A stretch of 64,000 nucleotides of DNA from Halichondria panicea (lineage: Eukaryota; Porifera; Demospongiae; Suberitida; Halichondriidae): NCBI RefSeq assembly GCF_963675165.1, contig NC_087390.1, forward strand, positions 3,977,301-4,041,300, read 5' to 3'. The notes beneath the pieces are model-generated. The model was given only the letters and a program-made list of their open reading frames with translations. It made no database searches and was not told the DNA's origin. Made by a program: the position numbers and the translations under genes. Below are positions 49,986 to 61,763 of this stretch, in pieces. Position 1 is the first letter of the stretch. Each line of letters opens with the position of its first letter.

Positions 49986-51152
49986 CCACTTGGTCAGTGG
50001 ATCTTTGGATCAATTTAAATTTGTTTTGGGCAGAATTTCAAGGGCAGAATTTCAAATCGATAGAAATTTATATATTTATATTTTTTGATTATGCAAATGA
50101 GTTCATTCTATTTTCAATTCTTGGAGCAGAAAAAGCAGTTTCAGCACCCACAGGGGTTAGCTTATAAAATTAATTATTAATCATAAAATTTTAATGTTAT
50201 AAAATCAGTATTATGTGCACCTAGCTTGTATGCGTACAGATTAAGTACAGGTTAAGTTAACAGTTGTATCCCACGACAATGACGTATAGGTGTTCCAAGT
50301 ACTGACGGTACTATACATATAATCATACAGTTGTTCGATTGCACACCATAATTTAATTGATCCTTCAACATTGAAATATTAGGCAACGAATATTAGGCAC
50401 GTCCGAAGAAAATTGAACTGTTTGCCAATTGGAAAAAAGGCTGGATGTCCGTCCAACTACAGAATGGAACACACAGATAGGATGAGTCCAAACTCATGTA
50501 ATGAATCGGTGGAGGTGTTCAAAAGCAATAGTTTTTATATACATTATATATTATCTGATAACATTTTAAATTTTGCTACATGTGTGAATGTGTGAAGGAA
50601 GTCAAGGATGATTTCCTTAGCGCCGGAAAATATTAACTTTTGTAAACAAACTTAATTATACCGTTAGGAGGCTCTCATCTATCTCTACGATGGTTGTATG
50701 GTCACCTGTGTTTTTTGTGTATACGAGGCCCCGGACAGCCCCGCAAACTTGAGTGTAGCTCTGGGACGATATAGAGAGCAGAAAAACGTGGAGGTAAAAT
50801 GTACTTTTGAGTTTCGTTACCATTTAGTCTTTTCAATAGGGGTAAGGCATCAGAGTGTTTAGTTCTTATCAGGAGCTTCAGGTAAACACATTGTTATGTT
50901 GTATCATAGAAAGGAAAAACCGAAGACATTGCTGTCTGTCTCTGGTGACAAGACTGTCTTAAGAAGTCTTAAGAACAAGACTTTAAGAACCCTCCCACCC
51001 TCCCAATCCACTCTCTCAGAACGACACAGACAGTGACTACACCAAAAAAAGCCAAAATGTTCAACAATGCCATACGTGAGAATGCCATACGTGAGCCCTT
51101 TTTCAAGGAAATACATATTAATACTTACACTCTTTAATACACCTTTCTACAG
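49986..51152. other. No gene recognised
   Basis: AT-rich, with short frames only. An acceptor-like tract precedes 51153. Confidence 0.35.
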
Positions 51153-51767
51153 GTGTGTCTGCTTGGCATCTTCTTATTGAAAATGAGCTTGATCTTAGGG
51201 TCAGGGCAGAAGACAGTGCTCGAGCCAGCTATGCACATCATGTTCAAGCACTGGATAGAGTGAAACAACTCAAACTTGAACTCAAACTTGAACTAGATAC
51301 GTGAGTAATTACGGTAATACAATATCTACATGACTTAATTTATAAACGGTACATGACCAGGCTCAACGAGAACATAGTATAATCGGACCACCGTTTTACT
51401 AATGTTGTCAATGATAACTCTCCCTCAAACGATCCCTAATTGTTGGACCTAATAAGGGAGGCCAGTAAGCAGAAAGACGATGCTTCTAAACTTGTAAGCT
51501 ATAGGCCGAAGAGATTTTGTCAGGTTCTGTGCTACTTGTGTGTAAGAACCATTGATTCTGTTCCCATAATTGGATTAGCAGAAGGAATTACCAGAAGGAA
51601 TTACGAGGAAATTTTTGGTTGCTTTCCAGCTCGCGACCGAGGCAACATTCAGAAATTGATAACCGAGTGTACTCTACTTCTATACCCTACAGAGTTTCCC
51701 GAGAAACATACCAAGAAACATACCATTCCTTGGCTGCGTAGATGGGGTAAAGCGTAGATGGGATAAA
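51153..51767 (+). CDS. Unrecognised two-exon coding fragment
   Basis: Exon 51153-51300 follows a CTACAG acceptor and ends at GTGAGT. It reads VSAWHLLIENELDLRVRAED and ends in a Lys-Leu-Glu-rich helix with an in-frame 12-bp duplication (KLELKLEL). A second open block, 51440-51757, reads LLDLIREASKQKDDASKLVS and later IGLAEGITRRNYEEIFGCF, ending among three overlapping short duplications (51580, 51710, 51740). No family recognised. It may be a fragment of another repeated gene; the joining frame between the blocks is unverified. Confidence 0.35.
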
Positions 51768-51769
51768 GG

Positions 51770-52465
51770 CTTTGGTCCACCGGCGAAACAATGGCAGATG
51801 CAACTTGGCTGCATAACTTGGCTGCATAATGAAAGAGAATGCATGCATAATGAAAGAGAACTTCATTCACGTGGCTCCTACCAATGTGGCTCTGAACATC
51901 TGTGAAACGAAGAAAATTAAGAACTGACGATACGCACACATAGATCTATACACTTACGTACGTATACACATGTACAATACCAAGTGCAGTACACCGTGCT
52001 TGCAGTATGTATCCTGGTACCTGATACAAACACAAGGCAGCTAGCTAAGTAGCTACTACTTGACTATATCAGTCATATCTCCTCTCCTTTTAAAAAAGTT
52101 AGCCAACTATAAAAAATATATCGCTTTTAACTTACTGCAAGCGACTAAGAAATTGTTACACTGGAGATACACAAGCACTGGAGATACACAAGGTTAGCAG
52201 ATAAGAGGGTTGTGTAGCTACAACTTGGGGAACAATTTCTTGAATTGCACTTCCTTTCGTTTTTGAAAACACTTCCTGTTAAAACTAAGTGTTAAAACTA
52301 AGTGGTGCGATTTCACCAATAATTATCGACGAATTCTTTGAGGCTAGGTTCGGGTGGTTTTTCTACTAATGTGTATTCATACGCTAGCTGTTCCATAGCT
52401 AGTTGGGTTTCTCTACCTCCAATAACCTCCAATAACCTACTCATTTACTTCCATCATTTGCACAG
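51770..52465. other. No gene recognised
   Basis: Contains exact duplications near 51810 (13 bp), a 17-bp direct repeat with a 4-bp spacer at about 51825, and 17 bp at 52159-52192. Confidence 0.4.
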
Positions 52466-52469
52466 TTAA

Positions 52470-53600
52470 GGCCTGGGTCAGGCACTGATAAGATTAATTT
52501 TATTCATTGCCAACATTTTATGTAGATCATGTAGATCATGTAGTGTTAATGTTATTCATTGCATGTGACGCCATAAGGCAATGTATTTGCTTAGCTAGCT
52601 GCTAGAACTATTAACAAATACGGCGGACTTAAAACAAGGTAAGAGTGGTAAGTAGTGATTATGTTTTGCTAGCTTCTTTAGTGAGGTAGGCTATTTTGTG
52701 TATCTCAAGAATACAATAACCCCATCAAGGATACTAGTACCTAGCTATGACCGTATTTGCACTTCTCTTTCTGAAAGTGGCATGACGTCATCACCATTTA
52801 TGGGACTAATTAGCATAATTGAATTAACCCTTTAACCGTCGGATTCTTTATTAACCATATATCAATAGAATGCCCATAGAATGCCCATACAACAAGGGTG
52901 CAACATGACGGTTATTACGCTCACCTGTTTTTATCATTTAAGGCCAGCGGTGAGATAAAATCCAAAAATTTTTTTATGGATCAGCCTATCACAATTATGG
53001 TATTGATTTTCACATCATATGAATGTAGATATATCAATTTGAAGTACAATACGTACATATATTACTATATCGGTGAACAACTATGAAATTTACAAGCTTA
53101 CATAAAGACTGTATACTATACTATACTATACTTACACTACTAACTACTGATATTCTAGCTATACTATACTACTTGCCAGAGTCACACCTCTCCTGGTCTT
53201 TCACCGTCCTGGTCCATAGCGCTAGCGTCTAGGTCCATGTCATGCATGTCCTCAGTCCCAGACAGTTCATCAGCGTCTGGCATAAAGCTGGTAGCCTTTG
53301 GGAGGTATCCTACTATCCCCTCTCCTTCATAGGCACTGTCATCACCAGAGGATACATCGCCATTGCTGTCCTCAAGCTAAACAATCTCTAAGATGCTAAT
53401 GAAATTTTAACATAGCAACGTGGCATTCTAGACTAAATTGCACGAGCTCTTCCTCTATACAGTGTAGTTTCCTAAGTATGAATTTCGCAAAAAATGTCAG
53501 GGCCACGATTGTGGTAATTAGTTTTTTGGAAAAAGAAAACATTTGATGCAGCGTACACTGTCAGAGTGTAAATTTTGGTATTGAAATCTGGACCCGGGCC
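52470..53600. mobile_element. TTAA-bounded element, 1.13 kb
   Basis: TTAA at 52466-52469 and 53601-53604. Short imperfect terminal repeats: GGCCTGGGTC at the left, GGCCCGGGTCC inward at the right. The first 330 bp is repeated at 20763-21160. Similar right termini (GACCCGGGCCTTA) occur at 62563. TTAA duplication is the hallmark of piggyBac and Kolobok elements. An acidic coding exon lies inside on the minus strand. Confidence 0.6.
53182..53376 (-). pseudogene. Acidic exon inside the TTAA element
   Basis: Minus strand, preceded by a TTTAG acceptor and ending at TGA 53184-53182. Reads EDSNGDVSSGDDSAYEGEG at the start and DMHDMDLDASAMDQDGE near the end. Acidic Ser/Asp-rich stretches are common at piggyBac transposase N-termini, but here the stop follows directly and no catalytic domain is present. 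Role unknown. Confidence 0.4.
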
Positions 53601-53861
53601 TTAAGTGCGCAGAGTTCATTTCAATGATTCATACTGTGATAAACAAAACAGAGACAAGCCATCACTATATACTGATTGCTTTACCAAATGTACATCTAGA
53701 AACAGCGGTAGGTATAGTCATGAAAAAATTACAGCTGTTCGTTGTTATTCAATGACTTAACTTCCTAACTGGATTTTCACGGAAATTCACGGCGAGCAGT
53801 ACTACCAGAATGATTTTGTCATCCAGTCATATTTTAGTAATGGTTGAAACGCCAATAATAG

Positions 53862-54146
53862 TTGCTGAAAGGTTTACAACGTGTGGCATTAACCAATCAC
53901 CTTCAGTGCTATTTGATTGAGCATACCTATCAGTTTTGTGTATCTCATCTAATTGATCCTCATCCTCTCACTGCCCATACATACATAGGTGACAGAGGGC
54001 TTTATTTATATGTGACAGTGCCAATGAAAAGGGACCTTAACGCGGGATCAGTTTTTATTGTTGAATCGGATAGAGCCTCCTTAGATCGACCTCCTAGCTA
54101 CTTTCTTTCCAGAGATATGCAACGCCCTGCCCTCTTCAGTAAATGA
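53862..54146 (+). other. Open frame of unknown significance
   Basis: 94 codons with non-repetitive composition (NHLQCYLIEHTYQFCVSHLI, later GDRGLYLYVTVP). No family, splice context or start support recognised. It could be chance. Confidence 0.2.
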
Positions 54147-54149
54147 CGC

Positions 54150-56499
54150 TCAAACGTCATGAATAATTGAAGTTCGGGGTCCGGGTACTTCCGTATACTT
54201 AGTAAAAGATGTTCTGGAGAAGACAAGTTAGTTCTAGGACTCGCTGGATTGCTTGGGCTTCGAACTCGGGCTTCGAACCTGTTATAAGCTTGTACTTATT
54301 ATCTGTGTAATGTAAGAGATCCATCACTTGTATGGAGCCTACAGAAAGTGTTTAAAGGAAGCCTAAGTGACACTAGTCTTTCACTTAGTATTCGGCTTGA
54401 TCCAACTTATTAGTAGCCCTTTAATTTAGTACTGGTATCATTGCCATTGTGCTTAGTAGCGTGGAATTGTTGTATAACATTTATATTGATGGTTCCGTGG
54501 TAAGTGTCGGAGGCCTGAGAAACGCTAGTCTATTGGCTAGAATGTAAGTGACATTGATATTGTGTCTTACTAATTATCTGTAGCTTGTTATGGAGGCTCG
54601 GGATACGTACATCTAAAGAAACAAGAGTGGATCTACGCCAAGCTAGCTAGCTAGATAGCTGCTCTTTCTAATCTATTTCTGTTGCTATTTCTGTTGCTAA
54701 ATTATTCTGTTGCTAAATTATGTTTGTTAAGAAGTGGAGCTATAAGATTGTAAGTACTGGGCTGATGAAATAGTACAAGTTGTCATCTTTTATTTGTTAA
54801 AAATAATTAACAATAATAGGGAAATTCCTAGGGAATTTCCCCTCACGTAGATTTTCCCCTCACGTAGATAGTAAATTTCATTGTAAAAAACTATCCAGTA
54901 ATTTTCGTTGAGCACTTACATACGCACTTACATACGCACTTACATACACGCACTCCCGCACTTTTTACAGAGTAAATTGTATAATCATAATAATTATCAT
55001 AATTGACATCTTTTTCAAGTCTGAAATTTGCGAGCCTCAACTCGACCAAATTGTTCTTGATAGCAGATGGTGCCTTCCATTGAATAATGGCGGCTTATTC
55101 GACACCATAAGCGATCTGCTAGGCCTAGGCCTGTGAGGAAAACGCAACCCGTGCGCGAGTCACCGCACATAGTAACAAATTGACAAATTGACATAATTTA
55201 ACCACAAAAATGCAATGTTTAGATCTTCAATGCGTGCGCTAGTAAGTTTGTGAGAATGTCTTGACAAACTAATAAATCAATAACAAAATAACAGAGCCAG
55301 ATTTGTAGCAAAGGAGTGCCTTCAGTAGTGTGCCAATAGACCCCAGTCTCGGTCCGAGTCAGCATTAGTCACACAGCAGGTAATACACACTGTCTTCATT
55401 TGTGTACGTTGGCAGTGTTGTCCTTTTATGGACCTAATTATTCACTGTTACATGCACATGCACATGTATTGTCCAGATGAATCACCAGATGAATCACTTG
55501 GCCTATACTTACAAACACGCTAGGAACTCGTCTGGAAGGTTGGCAATCATTAATTATTTTATGTATCACACTCACAGAAGCTCATTTCCAGATGTCCTGG
55601 CGATGGAGGCAGTTACGACACACCTCCCTATTCTGTCTGCTAATAAACTAATAAGCTGTGTGGACCTCACAAAAGCAGAGGTTCCACCAATCTGATGCCC
55701 GGGGAAGCCAAGCATTACTGCAGCCCAGACTGGTCCAACTTGCCTGGAGCACAGCACTCTGGTGACTCCAAGAGTGGTAAGTTGTGTATCAAGCTAGCAA
55801 AGCTGCAGCCAACCCTGGCAGAAGTCTATGAGCCAGCCAATTGTCAGTGCTGTCTGTAGCCCCAGTATCTCTCTTCAGGCTACTAACAAAATCTTCAACG
55901 CACTCTACGTACGCAATTGGGGCGTGGTCTACAGGCGTTTATATCTTAATTTATACTCTAGCGTAAGCCAAAGATAAAAAGTGTTCGATCTGACTATCTA
56001 CGTACAGCACTATCTACGTGGATGTGCCATCTACTAATGTGCGTGTGAGAGCACGGGTTTGCCTTAGATCTTTGATGAAGAGTAAGCTTGCGCGTGGGCA
56101 GCTTTCAGTCAGACAGGAGATTGTAGAGCCCTTGGGTCGTGGGGGAGGTGAACACTGACGCAGGTTGGGGCATCCTGCAGGAGAGCATGTCCGCGCTGAG
56201 AGAGCAGGGTAACTTACTAAAAAGTGTGAAGGCCACGTGGAGAGTGGATAATCTGCCCTCGTTGGCTACTCTCCAAATCTGGAGGCGAAGTACTGATACA
56301 TCAGACTGTGACTGACAAGATTACTCGCACCAACGAGATTTATTGTGCTATATAATATAATGAGCACTTGCACTTTGACCCAATGACCACATAATCTAGA
56401 CTCCACCCTTTCTGCCTACAAAATTACAGTGTAATTAATGCATATTGTGTAATGTATAATGTACTATGTTGACTTGATAATTGTGTAAGTGTATATGCA
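54150..56499. other. No gene recognised
   Basis: Contains repeated CGGGCTTCGAACT (54260), a 17-bp duplication at 54836-54869, a triple 12-bp CACTTACATACG unit near 54915 and a 12-bp duplication at 55475. Short frames at 55477-55757 are on overlapping strands and unconvincing. Confidence 0.35.
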
Positions 56500-56690
56500 T
56501 GTTGTGATGTGTATATATTATGTTGACATGCATGTTGGCATGCATGCATGCATATTGTAAGGTGCATATGCATGTTGCATGCATGCATATTGTAAGGTGC
56601 ATATGCATTTTGACATGCATATTGTAACGTGCATATGCATGTTGACATGCATATTGTAACGTGCATATTTGTAATGTGCATTCATATGCA
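56500..56690 (+). repeat. TGCATATGCATG-rich minisatellite
   Basis: About five units of 35-40 bp containing GCATATTGTAAGGTGCATAT or GCATATTGTAACGTGCATAT with ATGCATGCATGC links. Open frames on the minus strand (His-Met-Cys rich) are repeat artefacts. Confidence 0.85.
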
Positions 56691-56699
56691 CGCGTGTGT

Positions 56700-57910
56700 A
56701 CATTGTCATAGTCATTTTGACACAGATAACACCCCATAGAATCGACTATTAAATGAAGTGTCACGTTTTGAGTCATCTACAATAGGATCAATAGGATCAG
56801 CACAACTTGGATCAGTCAGCTGGCCACCACTTCTTCTGTACTCATCTATAGCTGCTTGGGGGTTCAGTTTTTTAGCTCGGCAGTTTCTTCTAAAGACTTG
56901 CACTGGAATGTGTGTACCAATTGAGAGTTTCTTCGTCCTATATTCGTCCTATAACAATAGACTTAAGTATCATAATAATATATACTGTAGAACAACTAAC
57001 CAGGTATTGGATGGTTGTTCTACGCTTGGATAAATAACAAGACACCAACAGCTGCTACCTTTCTTGTTAGCCAAGAAACAGGTCATCCAAAGAAAACTGA
57101 CCACAATTCAACATATCTACGGGTAATTAACTCTGGCGTGCTCAACAGTATGATTCTGACAACAGTATGATTCTGAAAAAAGAATAATCGGTATTGTACG
57201 TAGTCATATTATCTTACAAGTTTAGACAAAGTTTGAAGGAAAGGTGGGAAGGAAAGGTGGTCTTGAACGATCCCCTCGCTGTGACTCCAACTGTTCTTGA
57301 ACTTCTTGAACAGAGAGCATTAGAAACCACTCACGGCCACACCCATTCACGGCCACACCCATACTCGAGTACCATTTTCGTACCATTTTCCTACAATCAT
57401 AATTATAATCTCATCAAAGCGAGCGCTACTGAAACTGACTTACCTAAATAAGCCTTCATATCATTCCACTGTGATTATCATTCCACTGTGACCATCAATC
57501 GCACAGGCATGAGTGCATCCAAACATTACTAGTTTTTCATTCTGATCCACATGAACCTTTTGACCAAAATAATCTGCATAATCTGCTGAGTATGGCACAG
57601 GGTTAGTCCTCAGAGTTGTAGCTGATACTCGTTTCAGAGCTGCCGCTTTTCTCCGACACGAATACCTTGAGCTGTTAATAGCCCTTTAGTGGTTTTACGA
57701 CCGTAGGAAGGTCCAACCTGCAAGGCATAAATTAAAAAGGTTATATCCAGAAGCTGCACTTATTTAATACAAATGGGAGACTGGAGACCACACCTTTGTG
57801 CCGTTCTGCCTGGAGGTAGAAAGGATGGTCTCCAGTGTATAGGGTGATACTTGGTCGTATTTTTTAACACATAAGTATACCAGACATAAGTATACCAGCG
57901 TCAGAGTGAA
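56700..57910. other. Unresolved, possible exon fragments
   Basis: A minus-strand frame at 56903-56712 ends with a Lys/Arg-rich start, RSGGQLTDPSCADPIDPIVDD. Other short frames near 57240-57450 lie among duplications (57143-57176, about 57240, 57335, 57370, 57460). No family recognised. Confidence 0.2.
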
Positions 57911-58057
57911 TACCGTAGAGTTGATGTAATTACAGCGCCAGCAAAAAAATAATTATTTTTGCGAGACTATGTACATAAACATAAAACAAATGAATTTATA
58001 TGGTGGTATATGACCAACTGGCGCTGTAATGGCGCTGTAATTACATCAACTACGGTA
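57911..58057. mobile_element. Foldback miniature element, 147 bp
   Basis: Termini TACCGTAGAGTTGATGTAAT and its complement (left TACCGTAG..., right ...CTACGGTA) with arms of about 31 bp. TA at both ends suggests a TA target, as in Tc1/mariner. The right arm alone has an extra exact 11-bp GGCGCTGTAAT tandem copy. Confidence 0.75.
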
Positions 58058-58287
58058 CTGGACATTTAATTTGGAGGGGGTAGGAGGGGGACACTCTACC
58101 CAGCATACTTAAAAGAGTACATCATTCACCTTAGCTACTGAGTTCCTCACAAGAAGTTTTGTGAATGTTTTCTTCTGCACAATAATACGTTTAACAACTT
58201 AGTCCTTTTTGACAAGGAAAGCGCCTCTTTAATTCCTCAATTCCTCACTCACTTTATAAAGCGGCGCCTGATAGTGGGCCTCGATCC

Positions 58288-58305
58288 GGCCTGGGATCGA
58301 GGCTA
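58288..58305 (-). repeat. Orphan terminal repeat of the TAGCCTC family
   Basis: Inward from 58305 it reads TAGCCTCGATCCCAGGCC, the same as the right end of the 776-bp element at 9285. The partner end and target duplication were not found. Confidence 0.55.
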
Positions 58306-58450
58306 GAGATGGAGTTGACGCATGCGCAATTGGGACCACGTGTATGTAGATGTGTGTGTGCCCAGAGTGTGTGCCTCTCTAGTGTGTGCCTTTCTCATCT
58401 TCTTTCTCATCTTCTCTGTCATCTTCTCTGATCCCAGATAATCGTTTAAA

Positions 58451-59135
58451 ATGAATGTTGGCGCTTCTACCTCATCTGCTGGCACTCGTCGCCATGTACC
58501 GGAGCCACCATCATTTGACACTATCTTTTTGGAGAGAGAAGGCCACACTGTTGGCCACACTGTTGAAGTGACGTTTGCCTCCGTTACGCCACGCATTGTG
58601 GCTCAAGCCTTCAATGTAATTCAATGTAAATGAACAAGTTGCATGTGTCATTGGCAGCCTCCACGACTCCATAAACACTTTTCAGCTCGATGTATCAACT
58701 GTCTGGTAAGGAGCGCGGAGGTCAAAGAACTTTTTTCACTGATGGTGGCAAGTTTGCTTTCACCTCAGAGGTTCCTGCTCTGATTTATGCTTTTGATGTT
58801 CAAGGCTCACTGAATTTAGCTGCCTCTGCATCTGGTGTGGCTACCCTACAGCGTCTCCAGTATTGAGTACATTCAGAAGACCGTTGAATACAGCCAAAAA
58901 CCAATCCGTGGATGTGAAGATAATTCAATGTGAAGATAATTCAAGCAAAAATGACCAAGATCAAGGGGCGACCGAACTTCATCAACATCAGTCTGGAATA
59001 CGTGGAAGCAACGGCTTCACTTTCCGGCTTCCCTTTCCAGCATTTGCTGATCACATACTCGTCGGCGCGGATGGGCTTCTACTGGAGGAGAGCTCTGCTA
59101 CTCAAGGTAGTGTCAGTGTCAGTGTCGATGTATAA
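58451..59135 (+). pseudogene. Unrecognised protein fragments with duplication-caused frameshift
   Basis: ATG 58451 opens MNVGASTSSAGTRRHVPEPP. A 12-bp in-frame duplication repeats GHTV (about 58542). A 10-bp duplication at 58610-58629 throws the frame; deleting it continues as VNEQVACVIGSLHDSINTF to STVW. A following block GGQRTFFTDGGKFAFTSEVP runs to a TGA near 58865. More coding-like sequence at 58945-59130 (KIKGRPNFINISLEYVEATA in one frame, another frame also open) is ambiguous. No known domain recognised. Confidence 0.35.
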
Positions 59136-59139
59136 TTAT

Positions 59140-59736
59140 TAAGCAAGGAAGCAAGGAAGCAAGGCATTAGTACGTGTTGTCAGCCATTGATCCTATATTC
59201 ATATCCCCTGTGGTCCAAGCAAATAGACCTTTTCACCTCACTGATTCAGCAACAATTTATGTTAGGCCACACAAACTTAATTACTGGCCCTCCCGCTTTG
59301 TTTTTTTTTACCCCTTTTGGATTCGAAACTAGTCAATGTTTATCAATGAGGTCGATGTTTACCTACCACGATGTTTACCTACCAGATCGATGTTTAGAGA
59401 CAACTTACCAGATCGATGTAGCTACCAGATCGCAAAGTATTTGGGCATGGTTGCAATAGGTTATAGCCATTGCTATAATATATTGCCATTGAAGATTAAA
59501 ATAGCACTGGCTAGTTAGCACAATTCTAATTAAGGCGTATCACAAGAAACTAATATCTGCACCATTGTGCGATCTGGTAGCTTTGCTAAACATCGACTAG
59601 TTTTGAGACAAAACGGTATTTACATATAATATGGTAATGATCACCAGATTTAAAATTAACACCTCGTGCTTTCCTGACTTGTTGCTTGACAGCTCGGTTA
59701 AAAGGTTACTATGTCAGCAATACATAATTGTCTTTA
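59140..59736. other. No gene recognised
   Basis: AT-rich, with an 8-bp triple repeat at about 59143 and a 16-bp duplication near 59356. Confidence 0.35.
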
Positions 59737-60511
59737 GGACACTGAATGGACCAAAGCAAATGCATTAACAACAAAGCTGTTCAAGTGAGAGGACGGTCCC
59801 TTTGTAAAAGCCCTAGATATCGCACTAGATGGCTTCAATGTGTGACGACAGGCCTATTATGGAGGAACGTTTGTGGGAAACCACGTCCACCTAACTCTCA
59901 AGGTATAATAATAATCACAACTGTACAATAATTATACTTACAGCTTATGCGCTCTCTCTACAGCCTCTCTACAGCCTGAGAACACGGTGACTCTCTGCAA
60001 TGCGGTGTTTACAGCAGGACATTATCGTCCTGCTATCATGCAGCGAGCTGAGAGGATACACAGAAAATATTCTGTGGTGTTTGCTCTATTATAACAAGCC
60101 ATACATAACTGACGAAGAAATTGCTCTTCTAGGTAATCTTTTGTAAATGTATATTGACTTACTTTGTCCACAGGCACACACATCTCTACCTTCATGAGCT
60201 TTTATCGGGAGCAATTTCCCGATGCAAGTGTTATTCCCAAAATGCACATGCTTGAAACGCATGTGGTTGACTGGCTTAACGAGTGGCGAGTGGGATTGGG
60301 ATTGATGGGAGAGCAGGGAGCTGAGTGCCTATTTCAACAATATAAAGGCATCATTCCGAAACATCCCGAATGGTGTAGACAGATTAAGATGCATGATGAG
60401 ACAGCACTTCGTACATGTTGCACCATCAAACATTGCATGCAGACGTCCCCCTCAAAAGAGGAGAAAGACCAAATTATGATGAAAACAACCCTTATGGAGC
60501 AAACTGCTTAA
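59737..60511 (+). pseudogene. C-terminal fragment of a transposase-like gene
   Basis: Exon-like blocks: about 59737-59900 (in shifted frames, RQAYYGGTFVGNHVHL); 59963-60132 (ENTVTLCNAVFTAGHYRPAI then HRKYSVVFALL, followed by a premature TAA); 60174-60511 (THISTFMSFYREQFPDASVI, PKMHMLETHVVDWLNEWRVG, GLMGEQGAECLFQQYKGI). The last ends at TAA 60509. Introns 59901-59962 and 60133-60173 are short GT-AG. The PKMHMLE...GEQGAE pattern recalls the C-terminal part of repeated uncharacterised transposon proteins in cnidarians. The catalytic N-terminal part is absent. Confidence 0.5.
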
Positions 60512-61262
60512 TTAAATAAAGCAGTGCTTAAGCTTCAAATTGATTACAATATCACTCACTTTGCACCTTCCTACCCTAAAATATTTTCGGGTGAAAGGGG
60601 GACAGTATTGACCTACCGTTTTGAGAAACTAATGTTCCAAGTTCTATCCGCATACTTCTATCCGCATACAAGAACAGCATGAAAAAATTCAATGGCTGCC
60701 TTGTAACGGGCTATACAAAAAAAATTTCGGATAAAAAATTTTTTTTTTAAGTTAGAGGAGATATTGAAGTTACTTCTTATGAAAAAAAACTCTAAATATT
60801 TTACTTTGTAGTGTACTGAACATTATTAGTTTGCTCCATAAGGGTACGTACGTATGTATGTACGTACTTATCAGACTAGTCATGTATTATAATTATACAT
60901 GCTATAAAGTGTCATTTGAAATAGTTATAACTTCCCGTTGCCTATTCCAGCATGCGTATCAAAACATACTTCAGGACTTTCTTTTCAAGTAACTGCTGCT
61001 CACTAGTTTTAGGAAACACAGATGGTGACAGAAGCGCTTCTTTGCTGGAGGCACTGTACCCCTTGTCCAAAATGATGTAATTGTACAAGCCTGTGCAGTG
61101 ATCTGTCAATTTTTATCAAACTGGTATCTATGGAAAGCACATGCTCTATACTTCCAGCACAGTCACATTTTTCACATACTTAGGAATCCCCTTCCACAAT
61201 GGGATGCTCCAAAACCAGCCCCCACTTCCACTGGTTTGTGGTTGTACTACATCCTGATAAAC
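60512..61262. other. No gene recognised
   Basis: A 14-bp duplication lies at about 60648 and a TACG/TATG-rich stretch at 60845. Confidence 0.4.
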
Positions 61263-61756
61263 CATAGATTGAAGAGTTAGAGGGATAGGAAACGGTTGGT
61301 ATCTCGAGTAACATCCGCGCTACGCTGCGGTTTAATCGAGGCCATCACAACAATATCTATTTCTACACTCAGTGATACAAGTAACTGTGCTTAGTCTGTG
61401 CAACTCACTTATATTTCAAGGTCTATACCTATTGTAGTAGTCATAACCAGCACACTTACGCTCTAAAACAGCCTTGGGAACATATAACTAAGTCTCTTTT
61501 TACTGGGTGTGGTCAGTCATTAGCAAGTACTACACGTGGCTCATGGACTAGGCTCATGGACTAGGCGTGTTATAAGTTGCTGAAAGAGATGATGTCTCGA
61601 GGAAACACAGCTTTGGGAGTTACCCGGCAAAAATGTGCTTAATAGCCTCGTAACGCGGATAATTTTGGAGGCTCTACTGCAGATTCAATGTAAAATCATC
61701 ACGTGCACCACACCGTTTCCTATCCCTCTCCTATCCCTCTAACTCTTCAATCTATG
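61263..61756. mobile_element. 494-bp miniature TIR element with 7-bp target duplication
   Basis: Ends CATAGATTGAAGAGTTAGAG and its complement (TIR at least 28 bp through GGGATAGGA). GATAAAC flanks both sides (61256-61262 and 61757-61763). No coding capacity. A truncated inverted copy is at 30687-31035. Confidence 0.85.
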
Positions 61757-61763
61757 GATAAAC

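Noticed and set aside
56424..56776. His/Met/Cys-rich minus-strand proteins
   Set aside because: Products of the TGCATATGCATG minisatellite in two overlapping frames.
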